From contig NZ_CP070356.1 of NCBI RefSeq assembly GCF_016919445.1, forward strand, positions 2,264,001 through 2,328,000: a stretch of 64,000 bases of DNA. Direction: 5' to 3'. A program made the translations under genes and the position numbers. The stretch comes from Pseudomonas sp. PDNC002 (lineage in GTDB: Bacteria; Pseudomonadota; Gammaproteobacteria; Pseudomonadales; Pseudomonadaceae). Below the pieces are notes generated by a model. The model had not been told where the DNA came from and made no database searches. It saw only the letters and a list, made by a program, of their open reading frames with translations. Each line of letters starts with the position of its first letter. The stretch's first letter is position 1. Below are positions 24,879 to 32,588 of the stretch, one piece after another.

Positions 24879-26096
24879 ATGACACTGGGTGTAGGGGGCG
24901 CAAGCCCCGATCAGGCGCTGGCGAAGTTGCAGGTCATGACGGCCGGCGCACGCCCTATCGCACTTGAGGAGTACCAGCAGCGGATCGCGCAGCTTCAGCG
25001 CCTGATGCAGGCCCGGGAAATCGCGGCGGTGTTCGTCGATGCCGGCAGCTCGCTGTTGTATTTCACCGGCCTGAAGTGGAGTCCGAGCGAACGGATGGTC
25101 GGCGCGCTGGTGCCCGCGCGCGGCGACGTGCGCTACATCGCTCCGGCGTTCGAGGAAGGCACGGTACGTGACTTGCAGGTGCTGCCCGGCAGTATCTGCG
25201 TGTGGGCCGAGCATGAAAGCCCGTTCACCCTGCTGGTCGAGATGCTGTCGGAAATCGAGGTCGGCGGCGGCGCACGGGTCGGCCTTTCCCACAGCCTGCC
25301 GTTCGGGATGGCGGAGCGTCTGCGCCAGGCGGCGGGCAGGTTCCAGCTGGTGGATGCCGGCGCCCTGATCGAACAGTGCCGGCGCAGCAAGTCATCGGCA
25401 GAGCTGGCGCTGATGCAGCGGGCGAAGGACATGACGCTGGAAGTTCACAAGGCCGCCGCGAGCATCCTGCGCGAAGGCATCACCACCACCGAGGTGGTTC
25501 GCTTCATCGAGGCGGCGCATCGTCAGGTCGGTGCGCCGGGTTCGACCTTCTGCATCGTGCTGTTTGGCGAGGACAGCGCCTTCCCCCATGGCGTGCGCCA
25601 GCCGCGCCCGCTGCGCGAAGGCGACATGGTGCTGATCGACACGGGTTGCCAGTTGTACGGCTACAACTCGGATATCACCCGCAGCTATGTGTTCGGCACG
25701 CCGAGCGCGCGCCAGCGTGAGCTGTGGAACCTGGAGAAGGCGGCGCAGCAGGCCGCGTTTGATGCCGCGATGCCCGGCGCCGCCTGCGAGCAGGTGGACG
25801 CCGCTGCACGGCGTTGCCTGGAGGCCGGTGGTCTCGGTCCGAACTATGCGTTGCCGGGGCTGCCGCATCGCACCGGTCACGGTATCGGCCTGGATATCCA
25901 CGAAGGTCCGTATCTGGTGCGCGGTGACAGCACGCCGCTGGACGTCGGCATGTGCTTCAGCAACGAGCCGATGATCTGCGTGCCGGGGGAGTTCGGCATC
26001 CGTCTGGAGGATCACTTCTACATGACGGCAGGTGGGCCGCGCTGGTTCACCCAGCCGAGCCATTCGGTGGACGATCCGTTCGGCCTGAACGCCTGA
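24879..26096 (+). CDS. mdpA: MdpA-like M24 metallopeptidase (Xaa-Pro dipeptidase-type)
   Basis: A 405-residue protein of the M24 (pita-bread) family, with an N-terminal creatinase-like domain and a C-terminal metallopeptidase domain. The five metal ligands are visible: D254 (VLIDTG), D265 (NSDITRSY), H334 (RTGHGIGLDIHEG), E363 (SNEPMI) and E377 (RLEDHF). No signal peptide is seen, so it acts in the cytosol on peptides imported by Dpp. The ATG at 24879 has AGGGAGAG five bases upstream. Divergent psdR and the palindrome over its promoter point to PsdR repression. By position and family it matches the dipeptidase MdpA. Confidence 0.9.
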   Translation: MTLGVGGASPDQALAKLQVMTAGARPIALEEYQQRIAQLQRLMQAREIAAVFVDAGSSLLYFTGLKWSPSERMVGALVPARGDVRYIAPAFEEGTVRDLQVLPGSICVWAEHESPFTLLVEMLSEIEVGGGARVGLSHSLPFGMAERLRQAAGRFQLVDAGALIEQCRRSKSSAELALMQRAKDMTLEVHKAAASILREGITTTEVVRFIEAAHRQVGAPGSTFCIVLFGEDSAFPHGVRQPRPLREGDMVLIDTGCQLYGYNSDITRSYVFGTPSARQRELWNLEKAAQQAAFDAAMPGAACEQVDAAARRCLEAGGLGPNYALPGLPHRTGHGIGLDIHEGPYLVRGDSTPLDVGMCFSNEPMICVPGEFGIRLEDHFYMTAGGPRWFTQPSHSVDDPFGLNA

Positions 26097-26105
26097 GCGC
26101 TTTTT

Positions 26106-26217
26106 GTAGGAGCGGACTTCGTCCGCGATGCTCATCAGCGGCTGGGAGACATCGCGGACGGAGTCCGCTCCTACGAGATGCCACCCTTTACCAGGGGGAG
26201 AGGATTGGGGTGATGGC
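26106..26217. repeat. REP inverted pair plus partial dispersed repeat (copy 3)
   Basis: GTAGGAGCGGACTTCGTCC at 26106 and its inverted copy ending at 26174 match along 24 bp with one difference. Directly after, CCAGGGGGAGAGGATTGGGG (26191-26210) is a degenerate fragment of the repeat seen at 7479-7567 and 47764-47879. It lies between the convergent mdpA and dppA2. Confidence 0.75.
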
Positions 26218-26258
26218 AAGCGCGCAGGCGAGAACTCATTGGCTCCTCCAGATGAATC

Positions 26259-27851
26259 TCAGGGCTTGACTTCAACGCGCGAAAAGTTGTTCGAACCCAG
26301 CGGGCTCAGGGTGAATCCACTCACCCCGGGACGCACCACCGCGAACTGTTTCGGATAGGCCAGGGCGATCCACGGCGCCTCGCGCTGGTAGATCGCCAGC
26401 GCCTGGCGGTACAGCCCGGCGCGGGTGTCCTGGTCGGTGATGGCGCGGGCCTGGCGCAGCAGTTCGTCGAACTCCGCATTGCACCAGCCGGCCTGGTTCT
26501 CGCCGCTCTTGGCGGCGGCGCAGGACAGGTTCGGCGTGAGGAAGTTGTCCGGATCGCCATTGTCGCCGGCCCAGCCCATGAAGATCAGGTCGTGCTCGCC
26601 CTGCTTGGCGCGCTTGATCAGCTCGCCCCATTCGAACACGCGGATGTCTGCCTGGATGCCGATCTGCCCTAGGTCGTTCTGCAGCATCTGCGCGCCGATG
26701 CCGGGGTTGGGATTGGTCGGCCCGCCGCCCGGCCGCGTCCAGATCGACAGCTTGAGGCCGGGTTTGATGCCGGCTTCCTCCAGCAGTTGTTTCGCCCGCG
26801 CCGGATCATGGGGCCAGATCTTGAGCTGCGGATCGGAACCCCACAGCGTCGGCGGGTACGGCGCCACGGCCAGGGTTGCGGCACCTTCGCCGAACTGGGC
26901 GCGCAGGTAGGCGTTGCGGTCGAAGGCGAGGTTGATCGCCTGGCGCACGCGCACGTCGTCCAGTGGCTTGTGGCGCGTATTGATGCCGACATACGCGACC
27001 AGCAGGGAGTCCAGTTCCTCGATCTTCAGCTTCGGATCCTGGCGTAGAGCGGGCACGTCGGTGGGCTTTGGGTAGACGGCGATCTGGCAGTCGCCGGCCT
27101 TGACCTTCTGAATGCGCACGTTCGGATCCGGGGTGATCGCCAACAGCAGGCGCTCGATCTTCGGCTTGCCGCCCCAGTAGTCCGGATTGGCGATGAATCG
27201 GACCTGGGCGTCCTTCTGGTAGCGCTGGAAGACAAAGGGCCCGGTGCCGATGGGCAGGTTGTTCAGTTGCTCGGCCTTGCCGGCGGCCAGCAGCAGGTCG
27301 CCGTACTCGGCGGAATAGAGGGAGGCGAAGCCCATCGCCAGGTCGGCGAGGAAGGGCGCCTCGGGATGTTTCAGGGTGAAGCGCACATGGTGGTCGTCGA
27401 GTTTTTCCACCGCGCTGATCAGGCTGGGCAGGCCCATCGCTTCGGCATAGGGAAAGCCGCGGGGCGCGAGCTTGTTCCACGGATGCTGCGGGTCGAGCTG
27501 GCGCTGGAAGCTCCAGAGCACGTCATCGGCGTTGAATTCGCGGGTCGGGGTGAAGTAGTCGGTGCTGTGGAATTTCACACCCTGGCGCAGGGTGAAGGTG
27601 TACTGCAGGCCGTCGTCGCTGATCTCCCAGCTTTCGGCCAGGGCGGGCACCACGCGGGTGCTGCCGGCGGCGAACTGGACCAGGCGCTCGAACACCGTCT
27701 CGGCGGAGGCGTCGGCGGTGGTGGCGGCGGTGTACTGGGTGATGTCGAAGCCTTCCGGGCTGGCCTCGGTACAGACCACCAGGGATTGGCCGAACGCCGG
27801 CGCGCAGCCGAGCAGGCCGAGCAGGCAATAGCGGGCGAGGGTCTTGGGCAC
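26259..27851 (-). CDS. dppA2: DppA2-type periplasmic dipeptide-binding protein
   Basis: A 530-residue family 5 solute-binding protein. The signal sequence is MPKTLARYCLLGLLGCAPAFG; the LLGC could also be read as a lipobox. Landmarks are TEASPEGFD, VKFHSTDYFTPTREFNADD, NLPIGTGPFVFQRYQKDAQ and MGWAGDNGDPDNF. It is most similar to the dppA4-type product in this window. It starts with GTG and has no strong ribosome-binding site. It lies 53 bases after dppA1, with a terminator-like hairpin in the gap, so it is probably made in smaller amounts than DppA1. It presumably feeds the shared DppBCDF transporter. Confidence 0.88.
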   Translation of the reverse strand: MPKTLARYCLLGLLGCAPAFGQSLVVCTEASPEGFDITQYTAATTADASAETVFERLVQFAAGSTRVVPALAESWEISDDGLQYTFTLRQGVKFHSTDYFTPTREFNADDVLWSFQRQLDPQHPWNKLAPRGFPYAEAMGLPSLISAVEKLDDHHVRFTLKHPEAPFLADLAMGFASLYSAEYGDLLLAAGKAEQLNNLPIGTGPFVFQRYQKDAQVRFIANPDYWGGKPKIERLLLAITPDPNVRIQKVKAGDCQIAVYPKPTDVPALRQDPKLKIEELDSLLVAYVGINTRHKPLDDVRVRQAINLAFDRNAYLRAQFGEGAATLAVAPYPPTLWGSDPQLKIWPHDPARAKQLLEEAGIKPGLKLSIWTRPGGGPTNPNPGIGAQMLQNDLGQIGIQADIRVFEWGELIKRAKQGEHDLIFMGWAGDNGDPDNFLTPNLSCAAAKSGENQAGWCNAEFDELLRQARAITDQDTRAGLYRQALAIYQREAPWIALAYPKQFAVVRPGVSGFTLSPLGSNNFSRVEVKP

Positions 27852-27863
27852 GGACTGGACTCG

Positions 27864-27898
27864 AAAAGAAAAAAGGCCGCCGGTGTGAGCGGCGGCCT
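27864..27898 (-). terminator. Terminator/attenuator between dppA1 and dppA2
   Basis: On the minus strand the arms AGGCCGCCG and CGGCGGCCT (loop of seven) are followed by a T-rich tract, TTTTTCTTTT. It begins just past the dppA1 stop and ends 13 bases before the dppA2 GTG, so only read-through transcripts would reach dppA2 unless a promoter is hidden there. Confidence 0.85.
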
Positions 27899-27904
27899 CT
27901 GGCC

Positions 27905-29506
27905 TTACTTGCCTACGCTGACGCCGTAGAAGGAGTTCAGCGCGAATGGACTGATCTTGAAGTCCTGCACCGATTTACGCATCGGTTGGTACACGGTGGA
28001 GTGGGCGATCGGCGTGATCGGCACCTGCTCCTTGAGGATGTGCTGGGCCTGCTTGTACAGCTCGGTACGCTTGGCCTGGTCCGGGGTGCGCTTGGCATCC
28101 TTGATCAGCTTGTCGTACGCCGGGTCGCACCATTTGGAGAAGTTGTTGCCGTCCACGGCGTCGCAGCCGTAGAGGGTGCCCAGCCAGTTGTCCGGGTCAC
28201 CGTTGTCGCCGCTCCAGCCGATCAGCATGGCATCGTGCTCGCCGCCCTTGGCGCGCTTGATGTACTCGCCCCACTCATAGGTGACGATCTTCGCCTTGAT
28301 GCCGACCTTGGCCCAGTCGGACTGCAGCATCTCGGCCATCAGCTTGGCGTTGGGGTTATACGGGCGCTGCACCGGCATGGCCCACAGGGTGATCTCGGTG
28401 CCTTCGGCGACGCCGGCCTTCTTCAGCAGTTCCTTGGCTTTCTCCGGGTTGTAGCCGGCGTCCTTGATGGTGTCGTCGTAGGACCACTGGGTCGGCGGCA
28501 TGCCATTCACGGCGAGCTGGCCGGCGCCCTGGTAGACGGCGTCGATGATCGCCTTCTTGTTCACCGCCATGTCCAGCGCCTCGCGCACTTCGAGCTTGTC
28601 GAACGGCTTGTGCAGGACGTTGTACGCGATGTAGCCGAGGTTGAAGCCCGGCTGCGACGGCATGTTCAGGTTCGGGTCTTTCTTCAGCGCTTCCAGGTCG
28701 GCCGGGCGCGGGAAGAGGGTGATCTGGCACTCGTTGGCCTTGAGCTTCTGCATGCGCACCGAGGCGTCGGTGTTGATGGCGAAGATCAGGTTGTCGATCT
28801 TCACCTCGCCCTTGTTCCAGTAGTCCGGGTTGGCCTTGAAGCGGATCATCGCGTCCTTCTGGTAGCGATTGAAAACGAACGGACCGGTGCCGATGGGCTT
28901 CTGGTTGATGTCGCTGGCCTTGCCCTGCTTGAGCAACTGGTCGGCGTACTCGGCGGACTGGATCGAGGCGAAGCTCATGGCCAGGTTCTGGATGAACGCG
29001 GCGTCGACTTCGTTGAGGGTGAACTTGACGGTCTTGTCGTCGACCTTCTCCACCTTGGCGATGTTCGCGTCCATGCCCATGTCGGTGAAGTAGGGGAATT
29101 CGGTCTGGTACGCCTTACGGAACGGATGGTTCTTGTCGAGCATGCGGTTGAAGGTGAACAGCACGTCGTCGGCGTTGAATTCGCGGGTGGGCTTGAAGTA
29201 GTCGGTGGTGTGGAACTTCACGCCGGAACGCAGATGGAAGGTATAGGTCTTGCCGTCATCGGAAACGTCCCACTTTTCCGCCAGGCCCGGGATGACCTGG
29301 GTGCCGCCGCGCTCGAACTGGGTGAGGCGGTTGAACACGGTTTCCGCCGAGGCATCGAAGTCGGTGCCGGTGGTGTACTGGCCGGGGTCGAAGCCCGCGG
29401 GGCTGCCTTCGGAGCAGTAGACCAGGTTGTTGGCGGCGTGGGCGAGCGGGGCGCTGGCGATCAGCCCAGCGGCAATCATGGAGCGGATGACGGCGTTCTT
29501 ACGCAT
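27905..29506 (-). CDS. dppA1: DppA1-type periplasmic dipeptide-binding protein
   Basis: A 533-residue family 5 solute-binding protein with signal peptide MIAAGLIASAPLAHAA. Landmarks are VYCSEGSPAGFDP, VKFHTTDYFKPTREFNADD, FNRMLDKNHPFRKAY and IGWSGDNGDPDNW. It is very similar to the DppA3-type protein at 22331. An AGAGGT lies just before the ATG. The 222-bp upstream interval contains a TGTCG / CGACA palindrome (29643-29658) but no PsdR-type palindrome that I can see. A strong terminator follows. From its analogue in P. aeruginosa it is the main binding protein for short peptides. Confidence 0.9.
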   Translation of the reverse strand: MRKNAVIRSMIAAGLIASAPLAHAANNLVYCSEGSPAGFDPGQYTTGTDFDASAETVFNRLTQFERGGTQVIPGLAEKWDVSDDGKTYTFHLRSGVKFHTTDYFKPTREFNADDVLFTFNRMLDKNHPFRKAYQTEFPYFTDMGMDANIAKVEKVDDKTVKFTLNEVDAAFIQNLAMSFASIQSAEYADQLLKQGKASDINQKPIGTGPFVFNRYQKDAMIRFKANPDYWNKGEVKIDNLIFAINTDASVRMQKLKANECQITLFPRPADLEALKKDPNLNMPSQPGFNLGYIAYNVLHKPFDKLEVREALDMAVNKKAIIDAVYQGAGQLAVNGMPPTQWSYDDTIKDAGYNPEKAKELLKKAGVAEGTEITLWAMPVQRPYNPNAKLMAEMLQSDWAKVGIKAKIVTYEWGEYIKRAKGGEHDAMLIGWSGDNGDPDNWLGTLYGCDAVDGNNFSKWCDPAYDKLIKDAKRTPDQAKRTELYKQAQHILKEQVPITPIAHSTVYQPMRKSVQDFKISPFALNSFYGVSVGK

Positions 29507-29728
29507 ACGGACCTCTGGTTATTCTGGTTGTCATCGAGGAACAGCCTTGTGGGCTGCGTTGCGTGAAGCTATGCACGGCACATGCCGGGCGCAAGCTGCT
29601 GACCGGGATGAGTGTAGAAGTTGTGACGCGGGTGCAAGTGAATGTCGCAATTTCGACAATGGGAACCGGGCGGTCGCGCAGCGGCGCCCCGATTCCCCAG
29701 GGCGCCGCGCTGGACGTGGCCGCGAGTG

Positions 29729-30445
29729 TTACGGCATCTGCACCTCGATGGTACCGTCGGCGCTGACGGTGACCTGGCTGGTGCCGGCCTCGATCTCCTG
29801 CGCCGGGGCGCCGCCGTAGCTATCGGCCTTCATCGCCGCCATGCGCATCACCGGCATCGGGCGCGGCGCGCCGGAGGTATTCAGGTTCAGGCTGACCAGC
29901 TTGTAACCCTTGCCGCCGAGGGCATCGGTGAGGACCTGGGCGCGTGCCTTGAAGGCGTCCACGGCGCCTTTCATCATTGCATCCTCGTTCTTCGCGCGGG
30001 TGGCGTCGGCGATGCTGAAGTCCATGCTGCCCATCTTCAGCTTGCCCAGCAGGTCGGCGGTGAGCTGGGAGAGCGCGGCGAAGTCGGTGCTTTCCAGACG
30101 CACTTGCGCGCGTTCGCGCCAGGCGGTGATCTTCTGGCCTTTGTCGTCATACACCGGGTAGCTGTTGCGGCTGCCCAGGCTGACGGTGATGCCCTTGACC
30201 TTGCGTGCCTGCTCGACGGCGGCATTCAGCGTGGTGGTGGTCTCGCCGGCGAGCTTGGCCGGGTCGGTGGCTTGCCCTTCGGTGAACAGGGTCACGTGCA
30301 TCAGATCGTGGGCGACCTCCTGGCTGACTTCGGCGCGCAGCGAGACCTGGTTGTAGCGAGGCTCGTCTGCCAGCGCACCCAGGCTGGTGGCGCACAGGGC
30401 GATGGCGGCGGCGATGGCGGTGAAGGGTTTCTTCAGTACAGACAT
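29729..30445 (-). CDS. Periplasmic SIMPL-domain (DUF541) protein
   Basis: A 238-residue secreted protein. The signal peptide is MSVLKKPFTAIAAAIALCATSLGALA, and the SIMPL/DUF541 domain contains QVSLRAEVSQEVAHDLMHVTLFTEGQ and SLGSRNSYPVYDDKGQKITAWRERAQ, split here for reading. LTADLLGKLKMGSMDFSIAD is also present. The biochemical role of these proteins is not established; some homologues are linked to oxidative stress. The ATG at 30445 has AAGGAGT six bases upstream. The frame remains open far upstream, but those residues overlap the roxS promoter region and are not used. Confidence 0.88.
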   Translation of the reverse strand: MSVLKKPFTAIAAAIALCATSLGALADEPRYNQVSLRAEVSQEVAHDLMHVTLFTEGQATDPAKLAGETTTTLNAAVEQARKVKGITVSLGSRNSYPVYDDKGQKITAWRERAQVRLESTDFAALSQLTADLLGKLKMGSMDFSIADATRAKNEDAMMKGAVDAFKARAQVLTDALGGKGYKLVSLNLNTSGAPRPMPVMRMAAMKADSYGGAPAQEIEAGTSQVTVSADGTIEVQMP

Positions 30446-30677
30446 GGATGACTCCTTGCTCCGGAAAGTATGTCCCGGCCACAGCTTAGTAGAGGCAGTG
30501 GCGAGGACTGTCAGACCCTTTGACGAGGATTCGTTCCGATCCGGGTCAATGACGGGTGTCACTAATTGTTTCGGCCCGAAGCGGCCAGCAGGGGGATCGC
30601 TGGAGTATGCTGTGGCGCTATGCCGCATAAGTTGGAGGGGGCACTTGGCTATACTCGCGCAAATTCCGGAATTCACC

Positions 30678-31934
30678 ATGCGCCCACCGGTTTTCCAGCT
30701 TTCCGCCAGTCGTCAGAACCTACTGCATCTGACGCTCATCCGTATCCTCGTTCTAGCCGCCCAGGCAGGTTCGGTCGGGCTCGCCTACAAGGCGCAGCTG
30801 ATCCAGCTGCCCTGGCTCGCGCTCGGCGTAACCCTCGGTGTCTCCCTCGTGCTCTGCCTCGGCACGGCCCTGCGCCTGCGCGGCCCCTGGCCGGTGACCG
30901 AGCTGGAATACGCCGTGCAGCTCGCCTGCGACCTGATCATCCATAGCGTGCTGCTGTATTACTCCGGCGGATCGAGCAATCCCTTCGTCTCCTATTACCT
31001 GGTGCCGTTGACCATCGCCGCGGCGACCTTGCCATGGCTCTACACCATCGCCCTGGCCGGCCTCGCGCTGGCCAGCTACACGGTGCTGCTGGTGTGGTTC
31101 CACCCGCTGGAGATGGCCGCCGGGCAGCGCGACAACCTGCTGATCTACGGCATGTGGCTGAGCTTCGCACTGGCCGCCGCGCTGATCACCTTCTTCGTCG
31201 CCCGCATGTCCGAGTCGTTGCGCCGCCAGGAACAGCTCCAGGCCCAGCGCCGCGAGGAAGGCATGCGTGACCAGCAACTGCTGGCCGTGGCCACCCAGGC
31301 CGCCGGCGCCGCCCACGAGCTGGGTACGCCGCTGGCGACCATGAGCGTACTGCTCAAAGAATTGCGCCAGACCAATGCGGACCAGCCCATGTTGCAGGAA
31401 GATCTCGCCCTGCTGCAGGAGCAGGTGAAGCTGTGCAAGGACACTCTGCAGCACCTGGTGCGCGCCGCCGAGGCGGATCGTCGCCAGGCGGTGGAAGAGC
31501 AGGGGGCCAGCGAGTGGGTCGAGTCCGTCCTGCGCCGCTGGCACCTGATGCGTCCGGAGGCGAGCTATCGCTACCAGACGCTGGGCAAGGGCAAGCCGCC
31601 GCGGATGATCCCGCCGACTGACCTGAGCCAGGCGTTGCTCAACCTGCTGAACAATGCGACCGACGCTTGTCCGGACGACCTGGATATCCGTCTGGACTGG
31701 GATGCCGGGGAAATCTGCCTGAGCATCCGCGACCAGGGCGCGGGTGTACCGCTGGCGATTGCCGAGCAGCTCGGCAAACCGTTCTTTACCACCAAGGGCA
31801 AGGGTTTTGGCCTCGGGCTGTTCCTCAGCCAGGCCAGCGTGACCCGCGCGGGTGGCACGGTGAAGTTGTATAACCATGAAGATGGCGGCACTCTGACCGA
31901 GTTGCGTCTGCCCAGAAGCTATGGCGTGGCCTGA
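30678..31934 (+). CDS. roxS: RoxS, redox-sensing histidine kinase (RegB/PrrB family)
   Basis: A 418-residue membrane kinase. About six N-terminal hydrophobic segments include the RegB-family quinone-site signature GGSSNPF (97-103). The H-box AAGAAHELGTPLATM carries the phospho-acceptor H213, and C253 (VKLCKDTL) lies where the redox-active cysteine of RegB is found. The ATPase domain has N-box LLNLLNNATDAC and G-boxes IRDQGAGVP and KGFGLGLFLS. It senses the redox state of the respiratory chain and phosphorylates RoxR. In pseudomonads RoxSR controls terminal oxidases such as the cyanide-insensitive oxidase. The ATG at 30678 is the first that fits the family. Confidence 0.93.
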   Translation: MRPPVFQLSASRQNLLHLTLIRILVLAAQAGSVGLAYKAQLIQLPWLALGVTLGVSLVLCLGTALRLRGPWPVTELEYAVQLACDLIIHSVLLYYSGGSSNPFVSYYLVPLTIAAATLPWLYTIALAGLALASYTVLLVWFHPLEMAAGQRDNLLIYGMWLSFALAAALITFFVARMSESLRRQEQLQAQRREEGMRDQQLLAVATQAAGAAHELGTPLATMSVLLKELRQTNADQPMLQEDLALLQEQVKLCKDTLQHLVRAAEADRRQAVEEQGASEWVESVLRRWHLMRPEASYRYQTLGKGKPPRMIPPTDLSQALLNLLNNATDACPDDLDIRLDWDAGEICLSIRDQGAGVPLAIAEQLGKPFFTTKGKGFGLGLFLSQASVTRAGGTVKLYNHEDGGTLTELRLPRSYGVA

Positions 31935-31957
31935 TTGCCGCGCTGCGAGGAAGTACC

Positions 31958-32518
31958 ATGAGCGAAGAGATCCTGTTCGAAGGCGAAGAGCAGCCCCACC
32001 TGCTGCTGGTGGACGATGACGCCACCTTTACCCGCGTCATGGCCCGCGCCATGACCCGTCGCGGGTTGCGGGTGTCGGTCGCCGGCTCCGCCGAGGAAGG
32101 CCTGGCCATGGCCAAGGAAGATCTGCCCGATTACGCCGTACTCGACCTGAAGATGGACGGCGACTCCGGCCTGGTGCTGCTGCCCAAGCTGCTCGAACTC
32201 GATGCCGAGATGCGCGTGGTGATCCTCACCGGCTACTCCAGCATCGCCACCGCGGTGGAGGCCATCAAGCGTGGCGCCACCAACTACCTGTGCAAACCCG
32301 CCGATGCCGACGACGTGCTGACGGCGCTGCTGTCACAGCATGCCAACCTGGATACCCTGGTGCCGGAAAACCCCATGTCGGTGGATCGCCTGCAGTGGGA
32401 ACATATCCAGCGCGTGCTTGCCGAACATGACGGCAACATCTCCGCGACCGCTCGAGCGCTGGGCATGCACCGGCGCACATTGCAACGTAAGCTGCAGAAG
32501 CGCCCGGTGAGGCGTTAA
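31958..32518 (+). CDS. roxR: RoxR, redox response regulator (RegA/ActR family)
   Basis: A 186-residue regulator. The receiver domain has the acidic cluster LLLVDDDATFTR, phospho-acceptor D63 (YAVLDLKMDGDSG) and VVILTGYSSIATAVEA. A short proline-bearing linker leads to a Fis-type helix-turn-helix (GNISATARALGMHRRTLQRK), the RegA/PrrA hallmark. It lies 23 bases after roxS with GAGGAAG upstream of the ATG, so the pair is co-expressed. A strong terminator follows, which sets the pair apart from the next gene. Confidence 0.94.
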   Translation: MSEEILFEGEEQPHLLLVDDDATFTRVMARAMTRRGLRVSVAGSAEEGLAMAKEDLPDYAVLDLKMDGDSGLVLLPKLLELDAEMRVVILTGYSSIATAVEAIKRGATNYLCKPADADDVLTALLSQHANLDTLVPENPMSVDRLQWEHIQRVLAEHDGNISATARALGMHRRTLQRKLQKRPVRR

Positions 32519-32532
32519 GCGATCGATAACAC

Positions 32533-32562
32533 AAAGGAGCGCCAATGAGCGCTCCTTTTTTA
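32533..32562 (+). terminator. Terminator of roxSR
   Basis: AAAGGAGCGC and GCGCTCCTTT form a perfect 10-bp stem around CAATGA, followed by a T-run, 14 bases after the roxR stop. Confidence 0.9.
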
Positions 32563-32588
32563 TATGTACAGCCGTGCGAGCAGCCCCC

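Noticed and set aside
29643-29658. TGTCG/CGACA palindrome as a PsdR operator before dppA1
   Set aside because: Its arms do not resemble the palindromes at mdpA and dppA3, and it lies far (about 137 bp) from the start. It could be any regulator site or chance.
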